The position numbers were made by a program, and so were the translations under genes. Below the pieces are notes generated by a model. It ran no database searches, was not told the origin of the DNA, and saw only the letters and a program-made list of their open reading frames with translations. This document shows, one piece after another, positions 33,778 to 40,984 of a stretch of DNA of 40,984 nt. The stretch's first letter is position 1. Each line of letters begins with the position of its first letter. Origin of the DNA: JBCCEV01 sp039030125 (lineage in GTDB: Bacteria > Pseudomonadota > Gammaproteobacteria > Ga0077536); contig JBCCEV010000017.1 of NCBI GenBank assembly GCA_039030125.1, positions 1 to 40,984 on the forward strand, read 5' to 3'.

Positions 33778-35502
33778 ATGGCTGAGTTTGATACGGTCAT
33801 TAAAGGTGGCATGATTTTCGATGGCACACGGGTGCCTCGGTATCGCTCCGACATTGGTATTACCGACGGTGTGATTGCGGAGATCGGGCGCATCGAGGCG
33901 CACCGGGGGAAAGTGGTGATCGAGGCTGAGGGCCTCCATGTCGCGCCCGGCTTTGTCGACTTGCACACCCACTATGACGCGCAACTGTTTTGGGACCCGT
34001 ACTGCACGTTGTCGGGCTGGCACGGTATCACCTCGGCGGTGATCGGGAACTGCGGTTTTGGCTTTGCCCCCGTGCAACCCGAACTTCGCGAGCGCGCCAT
34101 GCTCACCATGACGCGGGTAGAGGCCATTCCTTTTGCCTCGATGCAGGAGGGTATGCCGTGGGATTGGACAACCTTTCCGGAATATCTGGACAGCGCCGAT
34201 CGTGCGCCGAAGGCAATTAATCTATTGCCGTATATGCCGATCGGTCCACTCATGATTTGGGTCATGGGGATGGAAGAGGCCAAGTCAGGCCGCATGCCGA
34301 CCGAGCAGGAACATGCAGAGATGGCGCGATTGTTCAAACAAGGTCTCGATGCCGGTGCCTGCGGCTGGTCTGCCCAGCGGCTGCATCCGGACGGTCCCTC
34401 ATCAGTGCAACTCGATTACGACGGCACCCCGATGGTGACTGATGTCATGCATGATGAAACCTGCGAGATGTTCGCCAAGATTTTGGGAGAGCGAAACCAA
34501 GGCTTCATGCAAATGACCATCTCCACCGGTGATTACGCCGCTGATCGAGCGCATATGGAAAAACTTTCCATGCTCAGTGGCCGCCCGCTTCTGTGGAATG
34601 TTTTGCAGGCTTACGACCACAAGCCCGAAGTTCACCGGGAAGGCTTGGCCTGGATGCAAAGCTGTCGGGAGCGCGGGATCCGGGTTTACGCGCAAGGTTT
34701 GACGACCGACGCGGGTTTTGATTTCACCTTCGAGGATTGGAATCTATGGGATGACCGTCCCGCCTGGCGCGAAGCAACCCTTGGCACCAATGAGGAGAAG
34801 CTCGAAAAACTTTCAGATCCCCAACGCAGGCTCGCACTTAAGTCTCAACGTCCGGCCACGGTGACAGGGCCGGTCGATGATATCGTTTTCACTGGGCCAC
34901 AAACCCCGGAAACCGAGCCTTATCGCGATATGACGATTGCTCAAATTGCCGAGAAACTCGGCAAGCACCCCGTCGACGCGATGTTGGACCTCGCGGTCCA
35001 GGACGGCTTGAAAGCGGAGTTCTTCGCCGCGCCACCGAACGTCTCGAAAGACCATTTACGTGAAATCGTTAGCGACCCGTACGTGTTGTTCGGCGTCTCT
35101 GACGGCGGTGCCCACACGAAATTTTTGACGGCGGGCCGTTACCCAACTGAAACAATTACCGAAGTGGTGCGTGAGCATCAAATGCTGAGTTTGGAGGAAG
35201 CGCATTGGCGTTTGAGCGCGCTACCCGCGATGGTCGCGGGTTTTGAGGACCGCGGTGTGCTCCGGCCTGGCGCGCCAGCGGACATGATCATCTACGATTA
35301 TGAAAATCTAAACGTACTGCCCCGCGAGATTGTTTATGACTTGCCAGGGAACGAATGGCGTCGCGTGCAGCGCGCTGAGGGCTACAAGTACATCCTGGTC
35401 AACGGCGAAGTCACGATTAAAGATGACCAGCAGACCGAAACTCACTCCGGGCGTTTATTGCGTTTCGGCGGCGGACAGGCCCAGCAACGCAAGGCGGCCT
35501 GA
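33778..35502 (+). CDS. N-acyl-D-amino acid deacylase-like amidohydrolase
   Basis: A 574-residue amidohydrolase-superfamily enzyme. The N-terminal FDTVIKGGMIFDGT and DLHTHYDAQLFWDP give the HxH metal site, GNCGFGFAP carries the Cys ligand typical of D-aminoacylases, and the Asp in DGGAHTKF closes the metal centre. The C-terminal GAPADMIIYD belongs to the beta domain. D-aminoacylase relatives hydrolyse N-acyl-D-amino acids, but this 574-residue subgroup is broadly distributed and its true substrate is usually unknown. GAGGGGG lies 5 bases upstream of the ATG. Its stop overlaps the next gene's start (TGATG). Confidence 0.88.
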   Translation: MAEFDTVIKGGMIFDGTRVPRYRSDIGITDGVIAEIGRIEAHRGKVVIEAEGLHVAPGFVDLHTHYDAQLFWDPYCTLSGWHGITSAVIGNCGFGFAPVQPELRERAMLTMTRVEAIPFASMQEGMPWDWTTFPEYLDSADRAPKAINLLPYMPIGPLMIWVMGMEEAKSGRMPTEQEHAEMARLFKQGLDAGACGWSAQRLHPDGPSSVQLDYDGTPMVTDVMHDETCEMFAKILGERNQGFMQMTISTGDYAADRAHMEKLSMLSGRPLLWNVLQAYDHKPEVHREGLAWMQSCRERGIRVYAQGLTTDAGFDFTFEDWNLWDDRPAWREATLGTNEEKLEKLSDPQRRLALKSQRPATVTGPVDDIVFTGPQTPETEPYRDMTIAQIAEKLGKHPVDAMLDLAVQDGLKAEFFAAPPNVSKDHLREIVSDPYVLFGVSDGGAHTKFLTAGRYPTETITEVVREHQMLSLEEAHWRLSALPAMVAGFEDRGVLRPGAPADMIIYDYENLNVLPREIVYDLPGNEWRRVQRAEGYKYILVNGEVTIKDDQQTETHSGRLLRFGGGQAQQRKAA

Positions 35503-35951
35503 TGGCGAACGAGGAAGCGCTCGCGGCGCTGCTCGATAGGGAAGCGATCCGTGAGCTGCCGGTGCGTTATTGTGATCACGTTTGGCGCAATGATGTCGAT
35601 GGGCTTATAGAACTGTTCGCTGACGACGGCGAGTTCATCATTCGGACCAGCGAAGGCGATACGGCTGTTGCCGGGCGCGAAGCGCTCGTTGAGCTTTATG
35701 CGGACGGTCTTGCTGACGCGCCACGTCCGTATATTCACAACCATGTCGTTGATCTCACCAGTGACAGCACGGCGAGCGGACGCTGCTACCTTGATTTACG
35801 GAGTGCCAAGCACAACATGGATTGGCTGGGCGCGGGTTTCTATCAGGATGATTACATCAAGCGAAACCAGAGCTGGTTGTTTCAGCGGCGTTTGTTTACG
35901 GTCTTAAGGATTGACGAATGGCCGGGATCGGTCGAGCGCCCTAGCCGCTAG
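35502..35951 (+). CDS. NTF2-like (SnoaL_4-type) protein, coupled to the amidohydrolase
   Basis: A 149-residue cone-fold protein: LDREAIRELPVRYCDHVWRNDVDG, LFADDGEFIIRTSEG, AGREALVELYADG, YIHNHVVDL and a final WLFQRRLFTVL strand. This follows the ring-hydroxylating dioxygenase-beta or scytalone dehydratase-like NTF2 group. Its ATG shares one base with the amidohydrolase stop (TGATG), so the two are translationally coupled. The substrate is unknown, but this coupling suggests it acts on the amidohydrolase substrate or product. Confidence 0.82.
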   Translation: MANEEALAALLDREAIRELPVRYCDHVWRNDVDGLIELFADDGEFIIRTSEGDTAVAGREALVELYADGLADAPRPYIHNHVVDLTSDSTASGRCYLDLRSAKHNMDWLGAGFYQDDYIKRNQSWLFQRRLFTVLRIDEWPGSVERPSR

Positions 35952-36083
35952 CAACCGGGCCCTAGCGGTGAGGGCAACCGCGCATGCCGCCAAGCGCCCA
36001 AGCAAACCGCAACAGACGGCTGGTCAGCAGCGCAGCGGCCTGGTTTGGGCCGGTCCATCGCTTGCGGCCGCTCGGCGAGTCTT

Positions 36084-36100
36084 GAGGGCTTTTATCCCTC
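36084..36100. terminator. Possible weak hairpin between convergent genes
   Basis: GAGGG-CTTTTAT-CCCTC forms a 5-bp stem with a 7-base loop at the end of the desaturase gene, whose stop codon begins within it. There is no strong T tract on either strand, so this is only a possible 3' end signal for the convergent pair at 35951/36100. Confidence 0.25.
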
Positions 36101-37251
36101 TAGGCTATTTTCGAGCGACGGGTGATCGCCGTGACGGGATAACAGAGTTGCCCAACCAGTGTTCGGGGCAGGCGAACGGTTGTTCCGAAGTCCGCCGGCC
36201 AATGTCCACTCGGCATATGCATCGACCCAAACAGCCAATCAAACAAGAGTGTGTGCGCCGAGTAATTGGTATCGATTGCTGGTTTCTCCGAGCTGTGGTG
36301 CCAGTGATGAAACTGCGGTGTCACGATTATGTGTTTGAGGGGACCAAACGAGAAATTGAGATTGCAGTGGATGTAAATGGCCTGCAACGCGGCGAAAGCC
36401 ACGTAGATATCCAGTGCCCTTTGCTCGGGGCCGAGTAAATACAGCGGGACCATTACCATCGCGCGTTCGGAAAATACCTGTAAAAAATGTCCTCGGGAAC
36501 CCGCCAACCAATCCATATCCTCGACCGAGTGATGGACGGCATGGATCGGCCACAAGAGTTTTGATTCGTGATAGAGCCGATGTTCCCAGTAAAGGACGAA
36601 GTCCGCGGCTAGAACGATCAAGAGGACTTGCGCCAGGAGCGGCATGGATTGAATATTGTGCTGCAACGAAGCGCTAACCGCCCAGTCAAAATGGCTCGCA
36701 TGATAGTTGCCGTAAATTAGGATTGCGGAGATGGCAAGATGGTTAAAACAGAAGTAAAAAAGGTCCAGCCCCCATTCCTTGCGTAATATCACCTGATCCG
36801 CGTAACGCGGGAAAAGTTTTTCGAGCGTCATAAAGACGAACATGGAACCCATGAATGCCAGGATCAGCCAATCGACACCGAGCGACAGACGTATCGGCTC
36901 AACGGGGCCTACTGGAATGGTGTAGCCGCCCAGCGCGAATGCGACTGCTGTTAGCGAAATCCCGGCAACTCCCAATCTCCGGTGGCGGCCAAAATAAAAG
37001 GTAAGAGCGCCAAAAAACAGTGAGAAGTACATGCCATACTTCAAGAATTTCTGGAGAAAAACCGCGTCGTAAGCCTGGCGCAATTCGATCGTTGTCAGAT
37101 ACGCTGGATAAAGATAGGCGAACACAGCCATCAGGCTGAGCGCGCCAAGCGCAACAGAACAATACCCACTGATTTTTCCTTCACCGAGGCGGAATTCGCG
37201 CTCGGGGTCGAGATGCGTTTCGCGCTCGCGATATTTGTAGACGGGATCCAT
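36100..37251 (-). CDS. Fatty acid hydroxylase / sterol desaturase family membrane protein
   Basis: A 383-residue integral membrane di-iron oxygenase. Histidine boxes are HRLYH (near 222), HAVHH (near 236) and HHWHH (near 313-317), the standard set that holds the two iron atoms. Hydrophobic segments lie near 30-55, 68-90, 95-115, 125-145, 165-185 and 205-222; exact topology is not determined. Family members hydroxylate or desaturate fatty acids, carotenoids and sterols with O2. It starts 6 bases after the stop of the Mo enzyme gene on the same strand, so the two are one transcription unit. Confidence 0.9.
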   Translation of the reverse strand: MDPVYKYRERETHLDPEREFRLGEGKISGYCSVALGALSLMAVFAYLYPAYLTTIELRQAYDAVFLQKFLKYGMYFSLFFGALTFYFGRHRRLGVAGISLTAVAFALGGYTIPVGPVEPIRLSLGVDWLILAFMGSMFVFMTLEKLFPRYADQVILRKEWGLDLFYFCFNHLAISAILIYGNYHASHFDWAVSASLQHNIQSMPLLAQVLLIVLAADFVLYWEHRLYHESKLLWPIHAVHHSVEDMDWLAGSRGHFLQVFSERAMVMVPLYLLGPEQRALDIYVAFAALQAIYIHCNLNFSFGPLKHIIVTPQFHHWHHSSEKPAIDTNYSAHTLLFDWLFGSMHMPSGHWPADFGTTVRLPRTLVGQLCYPVTAITRRSKIA

Positions 37252-37257
37252 TTCGAT

Positions 37258-39609
37258 TCAGGACGGCGCTTTTTTTATCTCACAAAGGTACGATTTGTGC
37301 GGCACGCAGCCACCCACGGGATCGTAGATATCGTTGCCGATGATGCGGTTGTAATTGGCGCCTTCGTCGTTTTCCGGATCATAGCCATCGAGCCCTAAGC
37401 CTTCGCAGTTTTGCCACCAACCGGCGGTGGCGCGGATCACCCCAGGGTGAATTGCTTCCACGAAACGGGCTGTCATCCGCGCTTTGCCGTGAGGAGTGGC
37501 GAGTTCCACCCAATCGCCTTCTTTGATGCCGCGTGCGGACGCGGTTTCTGGATGCACATCGATCCGCGGCTGTCTTTCCGAGCGACGCAGCTTCGGAACA
37601 TGGCGATATTGGCTGTGAATGAAATGCGGTGTTTTAGTGTCGGTGAGTACCAGCGGATATTCTTTAGCTAACCCGGGCTGCGAATGCGGCCCCATGCCGG
37701 GTTCGTGATATTCAGGCATTGCGGGGTAGCCGTTGTCAAAAAATGTTTGTGAGTAGATCTCAACTTTTCCGCTAGGGGTCGCAAAACCAGTTTCTTGATA
37801 CTTTCGGTAGCGCGTTTGTTGTTCTTTGTCGATCCCTGTCGGTTGTTCACGAAGCTCGGCGAGCCCGACGCCGCTGCCATCAAGGATTTCTTCGTAGGCC
37901 GCGTCAACATTGCCTTCCCAAAAATGCTCTGAAAGACCAAGGCGTTTTGCGAGTGCGAAAGCAATCCACGTATCCGAGCGTGATTCGCCGCGTTCTTCGA
38001 TGACCTGTTGTCGCAACTGAACGCGGTCGCAAGCCTTCTGATCGACGACGAAGTTTGTCTTTAGCCCTTCTCGCTCCCACGGGGAATTTACCGGCAGGAA
38101 GATATCAGCGTGTTGGGCGGTGGGCGTCATGAAGGGATCGATATGAACCATGAAATCAAGCGCATCCAACGCGCGCGCGCCGCGTTCGCCATCCGCGTGC
38201 GAGAGTAAGACGTTCATGCCAAAACTGACCAGAGCGTTAACACCGTAAGGTTCCCGATCAAGGACCGCCTTGTAGAGTGCGTCGGTGGTGATCCAGTTGA
38301 AGATTGATTCCGGCCCCAGCGAACGTTCTTCTTGGCCCACCGACTTATCGAGCATTTCCTCGGGCATGAGTTCGCGACCGAACACGTCGTTAACGGGTAC
38401 GTTCTCAAGGATCACGTTGCCGCCTGGCGCGTCGAAGCAACCGGTTAACGCATAGAGGCAATCGATCGCCCGGCTGCTTTGGCTCGTGTTGGAGTGCATT
38501 TCGAGTCCAGCCCAGTGATAGCAGGAAACGGCTTTGCTGTTGCCGATAAGCCTAGCAGTTTTCCGGATCTGGTCGGCGTCTAGCCAACATATTTCGGCCG
38601 CTCGCTCGGGCGGCGTTTCCGAGCATAGCCGCGCGTAGTTCTCGAAGGCTGTTCGGCAGCGTATGCCGTTGATTTCGTATGCACCACGGAGCGCGGGTTT
38701 GCCTTCATTTTCATAGTTCCCCTGGGTGGGGTCGTAGAGTAGGGCGCCGTTGGCGCCGTCGTCCCAGGCAACTTTGGTCGTGGCATCCCCGTTGGGATCG
38801 ATATCTGCAGCGGTTAGTAAAGCACCATTGTCGTTGCGAACGAGCAGCGGGGCGTTGGTCCAATCGCGCACGAAATCGAAATCAAACAGTTGCTCCTCAA
38901 TGATTACATTTGCCATTGCTAACGCTAGCGCGCCGTCCGACCCAGGGCGAACGCGCAGCCACTCGTCCGCTTTGGCGGCGAGTCCGACGCGCAGAGGATC
39001 AACGACGATTAATTTGGCGCCCCGTCGCTTGGCCTTATTGATCCGCGTCGCGAACGCGAGCCATGTCGTGTTGGGATTATGCGCCCACAAAATGATGCAA
39101 TCACCGTTTTCAACTTCCGAGGGCGGCATGGGCACGCCATAGGTGTAGCCAAAAACAAACGCGTTCGCGAAATTGCAGAGTTCGATCGACGCTACGGCAT
39201 TGGGGGTGCCGTAGGCTTGGCGTAAGCGTTCAACGAAAGGATAACCGTCCTGCATTGCAGTTCCGGCGCTGGTCGTGATGCTAAAAGCGACCGACGCCTT
39301 GCCGGATTTCTCCTCAATCGCTTTTATGCGCCCGGCGGTGATGTCGAGCGCTTCGTCCCAACTTATGCGCTCCCACCCTGGATCTTTTGCACCTTTGGGA
39401 TTGGTGCGTTTCAGTGGATACAGTTCTCGCGCGTCGCTGTACACGTGCTCTGGCGCCGCGCGGCCTTTCGCACACAGGGCCGCTCCAGTGGGGTGTTCAG
39501 GATCCGCTTCGATTGCGACCAGGCGGCCGTCCTCAACCACCGAGATACAGCCGCAGCTTGACCAGCACAATGCGCAGTAGCCGGGGATTCGTTCGGTTTT
39601 CGCGGTCAT
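37258..39609 (-). CDS. Molybdopterin-dependent oxidoreductase (DMSO reductase family)
   Basis: A 783-residue bis-MGD enzyme. The [4Fe-4S] Cys residues are 12, 15, 19 and 46 (CxxCxxxCx26C). The Mo ligand candidate is the Cys in SIELCNFANA. IILWAHNPNTTW and LIVVDPLRVGLA contact the cofactor, and QPRIDVHPETASARGIKEGDWVEL is the C-terminal cofactor domain. The N-terminus has no twin-Arg signal, so it is cytoplasmic. The ATG at 39609 is chosen because GAGGGG precedes it; a longer frame from 39669 adds 20 unrelated residues. No iron-sulfur or membrane electron-transfer subunit is encoded beside it, so the electron partner and substrate are open. Confidence 0.92.
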   Translation of the reverse strand: MTAKTERIPGYCALCWSSCGCISVVEDGRLVAIEADPEHPTGAALCAKGRAAPEHVYSDARELYPLKRTNPKGAKDPGWERISWDEALDITAGRIKAIEEKSGKASVAFSITTSAGTAMQDGYPFVERLRQAYGTPNAVASIELCNFANAFVFGYTYGVPMPPSEVENGDCIILWAHNPNTTWLAFATRINKAKRRGAKLIVVDPLRVGLAAKADEWLRVRPGSDGALALAMANVIIEEQLFDFDFVRDWTNAPLLVRNDNGALLTAADIDPNGDATTKVAWDDGANGALLYDPTQGNYENEGKPALRGAYEINGIRCRTAFENYARLCSETPPERAAEICWLDADQIRKTARLIGNSKAVSCYHWAGLEMHSNTSQSSRAIDCLYALTGCFDAPGGNVILENVPVNDVFGRELMPEEMLDKSVGQEERSLGPESIFNWITTDALYKAVLDREPYGVNALVSFGMNVLLSHADGERGARALDALDFMVHIDPFMTPTAQHADIFLPVNSPWEREGLKTNFVVDQKACDRVQLRQQVIEERGESRSDTWIAFALAKRLGLSEHFWEGNVDAAYEEILDGSGVGLAELREQPTGIDKEQQTRYRKYQETGFATPSGKVEIYSQTFFDNGYPAMPEYHEPGMGPHSQPGLAKEYPLVLTDTKTPHFIHSQYRHVPKLRRSERQPRIDVHPETASARGIKEGDWVELATPHGKARMTARFVEAIHPGVIRATAGWWQNCEGLGLDGYDPENDEGANYNRIIGNDIYDPVGGCVPHKSYLCEIKKAPS

Positions 39610-39640
39610 CGTTCCCCTCAGCTTAGGTAGGGGTACTAGC

Positions 39641-40984
39641 TTACACGATTGGTCCGCAGCGGATCCCAAAGCGTTCCCGCGCAGTATCCAAGGTATTGCG
39701 CAGATGATCAGGATGATCGCGGCTGAATTTCTTAAGTTTATTGACCGCCAGTAGGCGTCTGTGCATCGGAAACCAGCGGTTGAAATCCAGATGGCAGTCG
39801 AGCATCACCTGGGTGGGCACAGCCTGTACCAGAAGGCCGAGATTGTGCAGGAGGTGCGCGATGGAAACGTAGGGCAGTGCGACTTTGTCGCGCTCAGTGA
39901 GTTCCTGAAAATTCAGTTCATACAGGGGTGTTGACTTAATTTTATCGAGGTACAGCAAATGACTTAGGAAGTAACCGCCATAGGTCGTGAGGAAATGAAT
40001 TGCGGAAGTCGGCTGCACCGAGACCACGTTGCCTTTGTCTGATACATAGGGTTCGTAGTCAAATTGATCTTTGTTGATGTAGCCGGTGCAGTTTACGAAC
40101 CAACTGTCTGCCTTGACTTTCATTGTGTCGCCAGAGCGGAGTTCGACGAATGGCCCCCGATCGCTGTCAACCACGTCATTAATGTAATCCATGGTGATGC
40201 TCGCGGCGCCGTTTTTGATCGTATCGTTTTCGTGCTTTGAGATGACACCAAACACGAACTGCCGGCATTCATCGTTCAGGCAGTGCGCAAGGTTGTCGCG
40301 GTAATAGCTCACTGCCTCTTCCACGTTTTCACCATTGAAGCGTTTGGCGACCTCAAGAAATCCTTCCAGTGGGGTATTGCTCAAAAACCAACGTTTGAAC
40401 CAACTCGTTGGAAAGCTGCTATCGCGATTGGTGAACAAGGTGCCTTTGCCAATGAATAGGTGAACGGGGCGGGAAGGGTAGGCACGAATCAATGAATAGG
40501 CAGTATCCATAGCCGTCTTGCCGCCGCCGGCAACATAAATGGGTGCGGCGCTTGCAGCGATGGGGCCGCGAAATAGGTCTTCGCCATTCGGACTTAGCGA
40601 GTGTACATGTTGGCTTGAGAATTTTAACGGTGGGATCTCTGGGATCCGAAAGCCGACCGCTTTGATGCACTTCTTTGCGTTGATTGTTAGGCGCTCGTCG
40701 CCGCCGACCGATTCACACTCAATGTGTACCGGGTGATCGGCCTCGTCCTCGCGGTGGGAGAGATAGCGCCAGCCAAATTTTTCGTCCAAATCGACGCGGG
40801 TTCTCAGCTCTTTCAAGCAATGTTCGAAATGCCCGAGAATTTCGCGTTTATCCGCGAGGTACTCAGGCGCCTTGCCGATGGTCCAAGGGATATCGCCGGC
40901 GGTAAACATAGGGTGTGGCTGGTGGAGGCGAACATAATCGTAGGTCTCATTCCACATCCCGCCGTTTCTGGCGTTCGCGTCGAT
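39641..40984 (-). CDS. FAD-dependent oxidoreductase, FMO-like (N-terminus beyond window)
   Basis: At least 447 residues are encoded and the frame is open to the window edge. The stretch DANARNGGMWNETYDYVRLHQPHPM is the region after the FAD-binding loop in flavin-containing monooxygenase-like proteins, so an ATG at 40957 is internal and the GxGxxG lies outside. IYVAGGGKTAMDTAYSLIRAYP is the second, NAD(P)H-binding loop. NCTGYI is a typical flavoprotein stretch (ATG-like motif) after it. The likely reaction is NADPH-dependent oxygenation or reduction. It lies 31 bases upstream of the Mo enzyme gene and reads into it, so the two may work together. Confidence 0.85.
   Translation of the reverse strand: MDANARNGGMWNETYDYVRLHQPHPMFTAGDIPWTIGKAPEYLADKREILGHFEHCLKELRTRVDLDEKFGWRYLSHREDEADHPVHIECESVGGDERLTINAKKCIKAVGFRIPEIPPLKFSSQHVHSLSPNGEDLFRGPIAASAAPIYVAGGGKTAMDTAYSLIRAYPSRPVHLFIGKGTLFTNRDSSFPTSWFKRWFLSNTPLEGFLEVAKRFNGENVEEAVSYYRDNLAHCLNDECRQFVFGVISKHENDTIKNGAASITMDYINDVVDSDRGPFVELRSGDTMKVKADSWFVNCTGYINKDQFDYEPYVSDKGNVVSVQPTSAIHFLTTYGGYFLSHLLYLDKIKSTPLYELNFQELTERDKVALPYVSIAHLLHNLGLLVQAVPTQVMLDCHLDFNRWFPMHRRLLAVNKLKKFSRDHPDHLRNTLDTARERFGIRCGPIV

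Noticed and set aside
35911..36438. A 175-codon plus-strand frame overlapping the NTF2-like end and the desaturase 3' end
   Set aside because: It begins in another frame of the NTF2-like gene and runs antisense through the third histidine-box region of the desaturase; the translation is composition-driven.
1..40984. Mobile elements, prophage, CRISPR, tRNA or rRNA
   Set aside because: No transposase, integrase, direct-repeat array, CCA-type tRNA fold or rRNA-like stretch was seen on either strand.

Overview
The window looks like chromosomal DNA of a proteobacterium, most likely an uncultured marine-type gammaproteobacterium (an alphaproteobacterium is not excluded). This rests on an EttA-type ABC-F protein, an SrkA/YihE-type kinase, a DUF502 membrane protein, an OsmC protein, a PAS-GGDEF-EAL protein and AcoABC-like genes, at a base composition a little above half G+C by eye. 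I see no phage, transposase, tRNA, rRNA or CRISPR signal. Genes are tightly packed and no gene-free gap exceeds about 220 bases. Two convergent gene pairs (at 18779/18781 and 23879/23881) are separated by one base.

Layout. 1-3389 (+): the 3' end of a CitE/malyl-CoA lyase gene, then GST, SCP2-like protein, alpha/beta hydrolase and a second GST, with a strong hairpin terminator after the first GST. 3394-8502 (-): a luciferase-like (LLM) oxidoreductase and a 1351-residue sensor with PAS, GAF, GGDEF and EAL domains. 8593-13405: a CaiB/BaiF CoA-transferase (-) divergent from a four-gene biotin-dependent carboxylase (+) made of biotin carboxylase, two carboxyltransferase halves and a 72-residue biotin carrier. 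These resemble urea carboxylase cut into separate subunits. 13545-18779 (+): LLM, SrkA-like kinase, small membrane protein, LLM, cysteine synthase and a beta-hydroxyacid dehydrogenase relative. 18781-20984 (-): cupin, LLM, OsmC. 21043-23879 (+): SDR, two MaoC-type hydratase halves and an acyl-CoA dehydrogenase, a compact acyl-CoA module. 23881-31872 (-): AsmA C-terminal fragment, GFA protein, ACAD10/11-like dehydrogenase, Fpg/Nei glycosylase, NTF2-like protein, AcoC/AcoB/AcoA-like 2-oxoacid or acetoin dehydrogenase parts, DUF502. 31981-35951 (+): EttA, a D-aminoacylase-type amidohydrolase and a translationally coupled NTF2-like protein. 36100-40984 (-): fatty acid hydroxylase/sterol desaturase family protein, a cytoplasmic molybdopterin oxidoreductase and an FMO-like flavoprotein running off the window.

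How it fits together: most genes are catabolic or redox enzymes acting on CoA thioesters, carbonyls, amides or lipids, the profile of a versatile heterotroph using fatty acids and small organic compounds. Four LLM-family genes in 17 kb stand out; whether they use FMN or F420 cannot be told here. The least conventional system is the split urea-carboxylase-like complex, which has no allophanate hydrolase beside it and so may act on a different substrate.
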